Assembly (NCBI RefSeq): GCF_020176955.2
Contig: NZ_JAIUCZ020000010.1
Span: 62,001-126,000 of the forward strand
Length of the DNA stretch: 64,000 nucleotides
Origin: Nocardia sp. alder85J
Lineage (GTDB): Bacteria > Actinomycetota > Actinomycetes > Mycobacteriales > Mycobacteriaceae
Reading direction: 5' to 3'
The position numbers and the translations under genes were made by a program. The notes under the pieces are model-generated. The model was not told the DNA's origin. It did not search any database and was given only the letters and a program-made list of their open reading frames with translations. This document shows, piece after piece, positions 1-7,668 of this stretch. Position 1 is the first letter of the stretch. The number at the start of each line of letters is the position of its first letter.

Positions 1-2
1 CG

Positions 3-632
3 CGTGGCGGCGCCGAGAACATCGCCGACGCGGTGCACGAGCAGTTGCGCGATGCCATCCTGTCGGCGGAGTTCCGGCCCAATCACCGGCTGGTGGAGGA
101 GGAGTTGGCGGAGCGGTTGCAGGTCAGCCGTACTCCGGTGCGCGAGGCGCTGCTGCGGCTGCGGCAGGAGGGCCTGGTCGAACAGCGGCGCGGCTGGATC
201 GTGCGTGACCACGCTCCCGAGGAACTGCTCGAGATCATCGAGGCGCGAGCGGGTGTCGAGGCTCATACGGCTCACCTGGCCGCCGAACGCATCGGCGCGG
301 CGGAGCTGACGCGGCTCGAGGAGCTGATCGCCGAAATGGAGAGCCCGCCGCCCACCCGGGCCAAGCTCAACGAGCTGAACGGCGAGTTCCACCGGATCAT
401 CACCGAGGCGTCGGGCAACGCGCTGCTCACCCAGTTCCATCGGCGCACCAAGCTGAACTACTGGAACCTCACGCAGCCGGTGGTTTTCACGCCCGCCGAC
501 GACGAGGTGGTGAACGCGCAGCACCGCCTGCTGGTGTCGGCGCTGCGCGCCCGGGACGCCGAGACCGCGGGCCGGGTCGCCCGCGAACACGTCGAGAACA
601 CCGCGCGGATCATCCGCGGCGCCCTGGGGTGA
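3..632 (+). CDS. GntR-family regulator, FCD (FadR) subfamily, 5' end outside window
   Basis: DNA-binding transcription factor. The open frame runs in from the window edge, so the true start lies upstream; 209 residues are visible. A winged helix-turn-helix is seen in LAERLQVSRTPVREALLRLR, followed by an all-helical FCD-type ligand domain with the expected spaced acidic and His residues (FHRII, QHRLL, AREHV). FCD regulators usually sense small organic acids and bind short palindromes. A perfect CTGTATACAG palindrome about 1.7 kb downstream fits the type of site this subfamily binds, but the link is only inferred. It converges on the transporter gene, with the 3' ends overlapping by 23 bp. Confidence 0.85.
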   Translation, partial: RGGAENIADAVHEQLRDAILSAEFRPNHRLVEEELAERLQVSRTPVREALLRLRQEGLVEQRRGWIVRDHAPEELLEIIEARAGVEAHTAHLAAERIGAAELTRLEELIAEMESPPPTRAKLNELNGEFHRIITEASGNALLTQFHRRTKLNYWNLTQPVVFTPADDEVVNAQHRLLVSALRARDAETAGRVAREHVENTARIIRGALG

Positions 633-1629
633 ACGTCGGGCCGCCGTCGTATTCGGCCGACGTGGTGCCGAACCCGATGCGGCACCACGCCCTGCGAATC
701 CGGGCCCACCCGCCACCGCCGGGTCGCGTCCTGAGATCGCGCGCGACGAACAGCGCCAGTCCGGCGAGGATCGAACCCAGTGCGGCCCACTGTCTTCCGG
801 TGATCGTTTCGCCGAGCAGGCCGAGGCCGAGGGTCAGGCCCACGATCGGTTGCAGGTAGGTGTTGAACGAGGTGGCCGTGGAGCCCCAGCGCAGGATGAA
901 GCGGAAGTACAGCAGGTAGGCCAGCGCCGAGGCGAACAGGCCCAGCTCCAGCAGGGCCAGCGCCGGCGCCGGGCCCACGGCGCGGATCGGGGTGCCGATC
1001 GTCGCGGCGGGCAGCGCGGAAAGGATTGCGGCGCTGCCGATCTGGCCCGTCGCGATGACGAGCGGGTCGACCCCGGCCAGATATCGGCCGGTGGCGACGT
1101 TGCCGATCGCGAACACCAGCGATCCCGCCACCGCGACCAGCGGCCACAGCCGTCCGCCGCCGGCGCCCGGCGGATGCAGCAGGGCGATACCGGTGAAGGC
1201 CAGCAGCACTCCGGCGGCCCGGCCGGGCGTCACCCGTTCCGTGCGCAGGATCGGCCCCGCGACCAGGAAGACGAAAATCGGTGTGGTGGCGGAGAGTACG
1301 CCGGTCAGCGCGGACGGCAGATGCGTCTGGGCGACTGTGATCAGGGTGTACGGCAGGGTCACGTTGCACAGCCCGAATACGCACAGCAGCACCATGATTC
1401 GGCGCGTGGGCCGGGGCGGGCGGCGACGCCACGCGACGCCGCCGAGCACCATCGTCGCGATCGCCATCCGGCCGAACACGACCATCATGGGAGAGAAGGA
1501 CCGCAGGGCGATGGCGGTGAAGAAATAGCTGGCGCCCCACACCGTCGTCATCGTCGCGTACGCCAGCAGATCCGGCGCGCGCACCGGCGACCACCGGGTG
1601 CGCGCGCCGGATGCCACCCGGCCCGTCAC
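610..1629 (-). CDS. EamA/DMT-family transporter
   Basis: Probable inner-membrane exporter of the drug/metabolite transporter superfamily. About ten hydrophobic segments are arranged as two EamA repeats; typical stretches are YATMTTVWGASYFFTAIAL near the N-terminus, LPSALTGVLSATTPIFVFL in repeat one and TSFNTYLQPIVGLTLGLGLL in repeat two. The substrate cannot be told from sequence. The start is uncertain: the frame stays open to 1734, but a GTG at 1629 preceded by GGTGG, or a GTG at 1638, best matches the usual N-terminus. The tail after the last membrane segment is unusually long and overlaps the 3' end of the GntR gene. Confidence 0.8.
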   Translation of the reverse strand: MTGRVASGARTRWSPVRAPDLLAYATMTTVWGASYFFTAIALRSFSPMMVVFGRMAIATMVLGGVAWRRRPPRPTRRIMVLLCVFGLCNVTLPYTLITVAQTHLPSALTGVLSATTPIFVFLVAGPILRTERVTPGRAAGVLLAFTGIALLHPPGAGGGRLWPLVAVAGSLVFAIGNVATGRYLAGVDPLVIATGQIGSAAILSALPAATIGTPIRAVGPAPALALLELGLFASALAYLLYFRFILRWGSTATSFNTYLQPIVGLTLGLGLLGETITGRQWAALGSILAGLALFVARDLRTRPGGGGWARIRRAWCRIGFGTTSAEYDGGPTFTPGRRG

Positions 1630-1756
1630 CGAGACCACCCGGCCCGCAACCGATTCCGCGAGGCACGCCGGGTGGCCGCGGGGCCCGCCGGATTCTCGCG
1701 GCTGGTAACCGATTTCGCCGGATTCGCCGGGCACGTGACCGGATCCGCCGGTTCCC

Positions 1757-2254
1757 TCACCGGGACGCGGCCGACCGGCCCGGCGGGCCCGAGGGGGCGG
1801 GGCGGTCGAAGTCGGGGCATTCGGCGGCCTCGTCGAAGATGTCCTGGACTTCGCGCTGGTAGTCGGCCGGGAAGCGCTGTTCGGCCAGGCCCGCGGGGAC
1901 GCGTTCCCAGTAGAAGCGGGGTGGCCGCATGCGCGCGCCGGGCCGGGTGAGTACGTAGGTGAAGCAGTCGTAGCTGCGGCCGTCGTCGCCGCGCACGGTC
2001 AGGAAGACGATGTCGAAATCGTCGAAGTGGTCGGCCAGATGCGCCGCGTCGACCTCGAAGACGATGCCCTGCGCGGATTTGCCGTAGGTGCCGGTGTGGG
2101 CCAGATGGCACCAGCCACGGTCGGTGCGGTCGCCGGCGGCGCGGAACTGGATCTGATGGTTGACCGCGGTGGCGTGGGTGATCGCCAGGGCCTCGGGCAG
2201 ATACTTCCGTAGCTCGGATTCGAGCAGGTAGGTGCAGTAACCGAAGTAGTACAT
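1757..2254 (-). CDS. gamma-glutamylcyclotransferase-like protein
   Basis: 165 residues beginning MYYFGYCTYLLESELRKY, which resembles the N-terminal YFgYgsnL signature of the GGCT/AIG2 fold. It lacks the usual GSL spacing, and the predicted glutamate is not obvious. The middle (HTGTYGKSAQGIVFEVDAA) matches the strand that lines the GGCT pocket, where family members describe making room for a gamma-glutamyl or lysine-type substrate. The gene diverges from the VOC-family gene across 135 bp holding a perfect palindrome, so the two may be co-regulated. Fold assignment is fairly good; enzyme activity is not established. Confidence 0.6.
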   Translation of the reverse strand: MYYFGYCTYLLESELRKYLPEALAITHATAVNHQIQFRAAGDRTDRGWCHLAHTGTYGKSAQGIVFEVDAAHLADHFDDFDIVFLTVRGDDGRSYDCFTYVLTRPGARMRPPRFYWERVPAGLAEQRFPADYQREVQDIFDEAAECPDFDRPAPSGPPGRSAASR

Positions 2255-2316
2255 GGTGCTCCGATCGGATCGCCGCGAGAATCGGCGACTCTCTGTATGT
2301 GATACCGTGCACTAGT

Positions 2317-2326
2317 CTGTATACAG
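2317..2326. promoter_or_regulatory. CTGTATACAG palindrome, candidate GntR-type operator
   Basis: A perfect 10-bp palindrome lies between the divergent GGCT-like and VOC genes, 63 bp from each start codon. TGTATACA-centred palindromes are common operators for FCD-type GntR regulators, and such a regulator is encoded at the left edge of the window. The functional link is inferred from site type and proximity only. Confidence 0.4.
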
Positions 2327-2389
2327 CACTGTGTGCGGGGCGTCCACCGGTCGTCGCGCCGCGGTCCGGCCGTCGCCGAGGAGTTGCCC

Positions 2390-2848
2390 GTGTCCCCGTT
2401 GTTCCGGCAGTTGCACCATGTCTGCGTCGTGGTGCCCGATCTCGACGCGGCCGTCGGGTACTACCAGCGGCTCGGCATCGGTCCCTGGTACGACTACCCG
2501 AAGGGCGATCCGTACGTGGTGTACGAGGTGGCCGATCCGGTGGCGTCGGCGGCGCTGCGCTACAAGTGCGCCGATCTGGACAACGTGCAGTTGCAGCTGT
2601 GCGAGCCGCCGTTGCGGGACTGCCCGCAGCGGCGATTCCTGGACGAATTCGGTCCCGGCGTCTACCATCTCGGGTTCGAGACCCCGGATCTCGCCGACGC
2701 CGAGGACCGGGCCGCTGTGCTCGGGCTCGGCACGATCGGCCGCGGCCACCGCGCCGACGGGTCCGGATTCTGCTACTTCGACACCCGTGCGGAGGCGGCG
2801 GTGGTGCTGGAGGTACGCCGGACGGCGGGCGGCGCCGCGTCGCACTGA
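2390..2848 (+). CDS. VOC-family (glyoxalase/dioxygenase fold) protein
   Basis: 152 residues from a GTG preceded by GAGGAG at six bases. The start FRQLHHVCVVVPDLDAAVGYY is the classic first beta-alpha-beta of a vicinal-oxygen-chelate module, with a metal-ligand-type His in LHHVCVVV. A second half-module is marked by GPGVYHLGFETPDLADA, and DTRAEAAVVLEV gives the final strand with a candidate Glu ligand. The protein is single-length VOC with two half-modules. Reaction and substrate are unknown; methylmalonyl-CoA epimerase-like or dioxygenase-like members look similar. It diverges from the GGCT-like gene. Confidence 0.75.
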   Translation: MSPLFRQLHHVCVVVPDLDAAVGYYQRLGIGPWYDYPKGDPYVVYEVADPVASAALRYKCADLDNVQLQLCEPPLRDCPQRRFLDEFGPGVYHLGFETPDLADAEDRAAVLGLGTIGRGHRADGSGFCYFDTRAEAAVVLEVRRTAGGAASH

Positions 2849-3005
2849 TCCGCCCAGGTACGCGACGCGCGCGGGTGCCGCGCGGGCCGCGCCCCGCCAG
2901 GTGCGGTTCGATCCGAAATCGGTCCCGTCGCCGCCGACCGTGTTGCATCATGGCGCACAAGGGTTCTCGTGCCGGACATCGATGGTGTGCGAAAGGGAGT
3001 GTGAA

Positions 3006-3212
3006 TTGGACAATCCAGTGTTTCACCAGTGGCCCGGCCACAGCCTCACGCCCGCGCAGATGCACGGCGAGCTGAACAGACGGCATGCCGACTGCACGCT
3101 CGAGGCCTGCGACATGAAGCGGTACTGCTGGACCAGACTGATCGACCTGGGCCATCCGCACCCCGGCCTGCCCGCCGTCGACTGCCAGACCTGCCGCACG
3201 GCAGTGGCGTGA
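3006..3212 (+). CDS. small Cys-rich hypothetical protein
   Basis: 68 residues from TTG, chosen because AAAGGGAG sits six bases upstream. Five cysteines are spaced as CTLEACDMKRYC and DCQTC, with several histidines, which suggests a small metal-binding or disulfide protein. No family is recognised. Its stop overlaps a GTG that could start the GtrA-like gene (GTGA), so the two may be translationally coupled. Confidence 0.55.
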   Translation: MDNPVFHQWPGHSLTPAQMHGELNRRHADCTLEACDMKRYCWTRLIDLGHPHPGLPAVDCQTCRTAVA

Positions 3213-3751
3213 CACACCCCGGGCGAACGGGGAATTCGCTGTTCGATCATCACGTGGACACCTGCCGGTGGCAGCGTGGCGAGGTGCGTATCGAACCCGA
3301 GATCGCCGCGGCGCGGCTGGCAGCATGGTTCCACCGGTGCTGCGCGGCAGTGGTGTCCCGGTTGCCGTTCGGGCTGGATACCGTTGTCGCGCCGACCTTC
3401 CTGGGTTTCGCGCTGATCAACGGCGGCACCTTCGCGGTCGATCTGCTGGTGCTCACTCTGCTGCACGGGATGGTGCCGCTGCCGGTCGCGATCACCGGCG
3501 GGTACGCGGTCGCGTTCGGCCTGAGCTACGTGCTGAACCGGACCCTGAACTTCCGCTCGCATGCCGCGGTGGTGCCGCAGGTGGCCGTGTACGTCGCGGT
3601 GGTGGTGGTCAACTATCTGGCCTTCATCCTCGGAGTGTCCAGCGTGCTGGCGGCCGTCGGTGTCGAATACCACCTCGCGCGCATCCTCTCGGGGGCCGGT
3701 GAGGCGGTGTTCATGTACTCGGCGATGCGCTGGGTGATCTTCCGGCGCTGA
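3209..3751 (+). CDS. GtrA-like membrane protein
   Basis: Four hydrophobic helices fit the GtrA/DPMS family of small flippase-like proteins that help move polyprenyl-linked sugars across the membrane. Telling parts are FLGFALINGGTFAVDLLVL, the second-helix region AFGLSYVLNRTLNF with the conserved asparagine/arginine, and a closing MRWVIFRR. The start is uncertain: GTG at 3209 overlaps the preceding stop, while GTG at 3254 or 3284 would remove an unusual soluble N-terminus. In actinomycetes such proteins serve cell-wall glycan assembly; no partner glycosyltransferase lies next to it here. Confidence 0.75.
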   Translation: MTHPGRTGNSLFDHHVDTCRWQRGEVRIEPEIAAARLAAWFHRCCAAVVSRLPFGLDTVVAPTFLGFALINGGTFAVDLLVLTLLHGMVPLPVAITGGYAVAFGLSYVLNRTLNFRSHAAVVPQVAVYVAVVVVNYLAFILGVSSVLAAVGVEYHLARILSGAGEAVFMYSAMRWVIFRR

Positions 3752-3844
3752 CACCGCCCGGCCGGTTTTGTACCCTGGCATCCGGATTCGATCACCCCGC
3801 TCGGACCACGGGTGGGGTGATCCGCCGCGGAGCGAGGGAGCAGA

Positions 3845-5257
3845 GTGAACGCGATCGTGCGGAGTGCACTGGGAGCCGCGATCGCGGTCGTGCTGGCGGC
3901 GGCGCCGGCGGCGGCCGAGCAGTTCGGGCCCGCCGCACCACCGAACCCCTGGCTGGGCCCGGCCGGCACCGCGACCATGCACGGCGACGCCGAGGCGTCC
4001 GACACCACGCCGTTGCCCGGACCGGGCACCGGCCCGGTCGCGGCGAGCTACCACCCGATCGGCGGCACCTGCCCGACCATCCTGGTCGGCGGCGACGGCC
4101 TGCCGGTGGCCCTGTGCACCCTGATCACCACCCGCATCCCGACCGCCTTCCTGCTGGACCCGGCGAGCGGCGAACCGCTGGCCTCGCTGCCCACCCGCGC
4201 CGGGAGCGGGACGGTCCTCGGCGGGGTGTACGCCTTCCTCGACCACCAGGATCGGCTGGTGACCGTCGACGGCGCGGGCAATCTGGAATGGATCGCCCAC
4301 GACCACGGCGGTCCCGGCGGGGCCTGGCGGCTGTACGTCGACCACACCGCGCCGACCTCGGCGGTCGTTCCCGCCGGTGACGCCGTCTCGTCGGCGACCC
4401 CGGACCGGACCGGCGCGATCTGGCTGGCCACCGAACACGGCACCGCCGCGGTGCTGCGCCCCGACGGCGGGATCGCGGCCGTCGCGCTCGGCGCCGGGGA
4501 ACTGGTGGAGAACAGCATCGCCGCCGCGGCCGGCGGTGTCGCCGTCGCCACCGACCACGCGCTGTACCTGCTCGGCACCGATGCCGCCGGCACGCCGGTG
4601 ATCGCCTGGCGGCAGCCCTACGACCGTGGCCCCGCCCGCAAACCGGGTCAGCTCAGCCACGGCACCGGCGCCACGCCCACCTTCTTCGGCCCGCGCACCG
4701 GCTCCGAATACGTCACGATCACCGACAACGCGGCGCCGCAGGAACATCTGCTGGTCTACTCGACCGCGACCGGCGTGCCGATCTGCTCGGTCGCCGTGCT
4801 GCCACCGGGACCGAGCGGCACCGAGAACTCGCCGATCGGCATCGGAAACACGGTGATCGTCGCGAGCACCTACGGCTATCCGTATCCGGCCGGGACGGTC
4901 GGCCCGAGCGATCCGGCGTCCGCACCCTTCACCGGCGGTATGACCCGCGTCGAGGTCGACCCGTCCGGCTGCACGGTGCGCTGGAACAATGCGGTCCCCT
5001 CCGCGGCGGTGCCCCGGCTGTCGACCGCCGACGGCAAGATCTACACCTTCACCCGGCACTCCCCGGCCGCCGACGCGACGGTGCTGGACGGCTACGACTA
5101 TGCGGTGATCGACGCCGCCACCGGTGTCCTCGACACCGAACAGCCGGTCGGCACGGGCCTGCCGTTCGACACCCTGGAAATGGTGGGCTCGATCGCGCCC
5201 GGCGGGGTCCAGTACCAGGGCACGGTGACCGGATACCTGCGCGTCGCGGCGGGCTGA
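3845..5257 (+). CDS. secreted beta-propeller-like protein
   Basis: 470 residues from GTG with GAGGGAG upstream. A signal peptide (MNAIVRSALGAAIAVVLAAA, then cleavage after an AAA motif) predicts export. The mature part is a series of beta-rich repeats with motifs such as GAIWLATEHGTAAVLRPDGG and GVAVATDHALYLLGTDA, typical of PQQ-enzyme-like or SMP30-like propellers. No catalytic set is recognised, so function is unknown; a sugar- or lipid-binding role at the cell surface is possible. A 93-bp gap separates it from GtrA. Confidence 0.7.
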   Translation: MNAIVRSALGAAIAVVLAAAPAAAEQFGPAAPPNPWLGPAGTATMHGDAEASDTTPLPGPGTGPVAASYHPIGGTCPTILVGGDGLPVALCTLITTRIPTAFLLDPASGEPLASLPTRAGSGTVLGGVYAFLDHQDRLVTVDGAGNLEWIAHDHGGPGGAWRLYVDHTAPTSAVVPAGDAVSSATPDRTGAIWLATEHGTAAVLRPDGGIAAVALGAGELVENSIAAAAGGVAVATDHALYLLGTDAAGTPVIAWRQPYDRGPARKPGQLSHGTGATPTFFGPRTGSEYVTITDNAAPQEHLLVYSTATGVPICSVAVLPPGPSGTENSPIGIGNTVIVASTYGYPYPAGTVGPSDPASAPFTGGMTRVEVDPSGCTVRWNNAVPSAAVPRLSTADGKIYTFTRHSPAADATVLDGYDYAVIDAATGVLDTEQPVGTGLPFDTLEMVGSIAPGGVQYQGTVTGYLRVAAG

Positions 5258-5302
5258 GCGTCCGGCGTGCGGCGGCGCGGCGGTGCGTGCCGCCGCAGTT
5301 CG

Positions 5303-5869
5303 TCAGGCGCGCTGGATCTCGATGATCCGCGCGGCCGCGATCGCGGGCCGGCGCTGATGCATGGTGATCAGGTCACCGCGCCGGAGATGCCGCCACGCAT
5401 CCGGGGTGAACGGCAGCAGCCGGATCGTGCCCTGCCCGCCCACCGGGATCTCCGGCGTGGATTCGGCCAGGAAACGAGCGATGCGCCGGCCGACATCACC
5501 GTCGCCGACCGCCCACATCGGCCGTAACCGGCCGGTGCCGGGCAGCGGCTGCCGCGGCCCGCCCGCCTCGGGCGCCAGCAACTGGAGTTCGGCGCGAATG
5601 ATGCTGCCGCACCGGGTTTCGTCACCCCGCCACCGGCACCAGCGCATGTCGTACTCCAGGCGCATGCGCTGCGCCGCGTCGGCGAGCAGATCCCAGAACT
5701 CGGCCGGTTGCCACCCCAGACCGTCGAACTCCTGGAGCAGGCCGAGCGCCACACCCCATTCGTGCTCGCGCAGATATTCCCGGACGTCCGCGCTCGACCA
5801 CCCGGTACCGCTGCGCACCCCCGCGGGCACCAGCTCGGTGGCGCGGCGCAGCAATTCGGGAACTGTCAT
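5303..5869 (-). CDS. hypothetical protein with helical N-terminus and small beta C-terminus
   Basis: 188 residues. The N-terminal third (TVPELLRRATELVPAGV, then REYLREHEWGVALGLLQEFD) looks helical and resembles small immunity-like or MafI-like proteins of actinomycetes. The C-terminus (TPDAWRHLRRGDLITMHQRR, then IAAARIIEIQ) resembles a small beta-barrel of EF-Tu domain-2 type. No named family is certain. It stands alone, converging on the secreted propeller gene. No partner toxin is visible in the adjacent DNA. Confidence 0.5.
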   Translation of the reverse strand: MTVPELLRRATELVPAGVRSGTGWSSADVREYLREHEWGVALGLLQEFDGLGWQPAEFWDLLADAAQRMRLEYDMRWCRWRGDETRCGSIIRAELQLLAPEAGGPRQPLPGTGRLRPMWAVGDGDVGRRIARFLAESTPEIPVGGQGTIRLLPFTPDAWRHLRRGDLITMHQRRPAIAAARIIEIQRA

Positions 5870-6063
5870 CCCATGATTCTCGGTCGGAACCCGGAACCTG
5901 TCAGCGACGGGGCCGGGGAACCGTCACCCGACCTGCCGTGCGGGCAGGCTGCGCGCACAGTCGGCGAGGGTGTCGCGGACCGGGTGCGCTCGTCGGCCGA
6001 GCAACTCATGAGCCGCGGCGGCGCGGTGCCCCGATCGTCGCCTGGCGGCGGCCCGACCACCGG

Positions 6064-7452
6064 TCACACCGCCTGTCCCAGTGGCGAATCCGGATCGTCG
6101 CCGGGGCCGGATCGATGGATCGCGCGGGCGATCATGCTCGACCGGAGGTACCACAGATCCGTGGCGCGGGAGGGATCGAGCCCGGTCAGCTCCGTGACCC
6201 GGGCCAGCCGCCGGCGCAGCACGCCGACCGGCACCCCGAGCCGCTGCGCGGTCGCCGCCCGGCCACCGGCGGCGAGAAATTCCCAGAGCATGCGCTCCAA
6301 TTCGGGTTCGGTCTGCAACGGCGCCAGCACCGAGCGGATCTTCTCGTTCGCGGTGCCGGGACGACCCAGCTGGTATTCGCAGGCGAGATCCTCGAACCGG
6401 TAGAGGCCCGGGCCGCGATCCAGCCGCACTGCGAGATCCAGCAGTTCGTGAGCGAATTCGACGGCGTGCGGGATGTCGTCCCGATCGGTGTCGACAGCGG
6501 CGACGGTGATCGGTGCGCCCGCCGCCCGCTCCAGCCGGGCCACGAGGGTGTCGGTCTCGCCGGCCGTGCCGGGAGCGCGGTCGGCTGTACCGGGGACGCG
6601 GTCGGCCATGCCGTGTATTCGATGGGCTGTATCGCGTATCGGGTCGGCAGTGCCGGGCGGATCGGTCGCGCGGTCGTTCGGTTCCGGCGCGTGGTTGCCC
6701 GGGTCGGGCAGGCCGCCGGTTCGGCCGGGTAAGGGGAGCAGCAGGGTGCCGCCGTCCACGCTGAGTTGTGCCAGCACCCCGGCGTGGCCGGTGGCGGCGA
6801 GTTCGGCCTGGACCCGCCGCAGTTTCCTGCGGGCGACCACTCGGGCGTCCAGGCGTCGATCGTGTTCGTCCGGATGCGGGCCCAGGGCGACGGCCAGCAC
6901 CCGATACGAATCCGCGAGATCGAGGTCATCGGGGGTGTCGGCGCGGGTGGCGTTCCCGGCGATCAACCGGGCCGTCAAGGTCTGCACGACGGCCCGCTGC
7001 TCCGCGGCCAGCGCCCGGATCTCCCGGACGTAGCCGCGGGACACCGCGGTCGACATGGTCCGGATGATGTCGATCAGCACGAGGCCGTTGGCGCGCACGG
7101 TCCGCACAGACGACCAGGTCAACGCCGGGGCCAGGTGCCGGAAGGCGGTACCGGCCCCGGCGTGCACGGCGTGCTGCAACGGTTCGACGGGCCGATCCAG
7201 CTGCGCCCAGCGCGCCGCCACGGTCTCGATCTGGGCCAGTGCGTCGGCGCTCACCGGAGCTTCCCCGGCCAGCGCTCGGGCCAGTTCGGTGGCGCAGAGA
7301 TTCACCACCAGCGTCAGATCCGCGCGGGTCCGGCCGCGGGTGCGGTCGCCGAGGAGTTCGTCGACGATTCCACGCACTACCGTGGTGGCGAGCACGGGCG
7401 GCGCCACGACGGCGGCGCCACGCCTCGGGACAGTCGCGCGGACAACAGACAT
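6064..7452 (-). CDS. PucR/CdaR-type helix-turn-helix regulator
   Basis: 462-residue transcriptional regulator. The N-terminal half is helical and sensor-like (RADLTLVVNLCATELARAL, REIRALAAEQRAVVQTLTAR). The middle resembles a GGDEF-derived CdaR domain (LARLERAAGAPITVAAVDTD). The C-terminus has the PucR-type HTH_30: AAGGRAATAQRLGVPVGVLR and the following helix. An Ala/Asp/Arg/Pro-rich linker of short degenerate repeats splits the central region, which is unusual for this family. Signal and targets are unknown; it is followed by the GT39-like/PapA-like pair on the same strand, but a gap of more than 200 bp separates them. Confidence 0.8.
   Translation of the reverse strand: MSVVRATVPRRGAAVVAPPVLATTVVRGIVDELLGDRTRGRTRADLTLVVNLCATELARALAGEAPVSADALAQIETVAARWAQLDRPVEPLQHAVHAGAGTAFRHLAPALTWSSVRTVRANGLVLIDIIRTMSTAVSRGYVREIRALAAEQRAVVQTLTARLIAGNATRADTPDDLDLADSYRVLAVALGPHPDEHDRRLDARVVARRKLRRVQAELAATGHAGVLAQLSVDGGTLLLPLPGRTGGLPDPGNHAPEPNDRATDPPGTADPIRDTAHRIHGMADRVPGTADRAPGTAGETDTLVARLERAAGAPITVAAVDTDRDDIPHAVEFAHELLDLAVRLDRGPGLYRFEDLACEYQLGRPGTANEKIRSVLAPLQTEPELERMLWEFLAAGGRAATAQRLGVPVGVLRRRLARVTELTGLDPSRATDLWYLRSSMIARAIHRSGPGDDPDSPLGQAV
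6549..6670. repeat. degenerate in-frame repeats in the PucR linker
   Basis: Within the PucR-type gene, units of roughly 27-30 bp containing GCGGTCGGC-like and TGCCGGG-like blocks recur about four times and encode PGTADR-like peptides (VPGTADRAPGTAGETDT is the best-kept part). This is a low-complexity linker that probably varies in length between strains. Confidence 0.45.
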
Positions 7453-7668
7453 CCGGCCCTCCGTTCAATTCGTCGAATGTATGCCGGACCCGGGCACGAT
7501 TCGACTCGATCATCGCCGCCGGTGGCGGGAGGCCGAGCGGACCACTGCTCTGCCACCGGGCGCTGCGGCGTGGGATCGCCGCGTCCGGGACCGAACCGCG
7601 GCCGATCGGAGCGGCTGCCACCGTGGGCCGCGGCATGCCGGTGCGGCTGCTGCCGTCGTGGGCCGCGC

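Noticed and set aside
1626..3326. Long open frame on the minus strand across the GGCT and VOC genes
   Set aside because: It is Arg/Pro/Gly-rich with no domain and overlaps better-supported genes on both strands; typical shadow of GC-rich coding.
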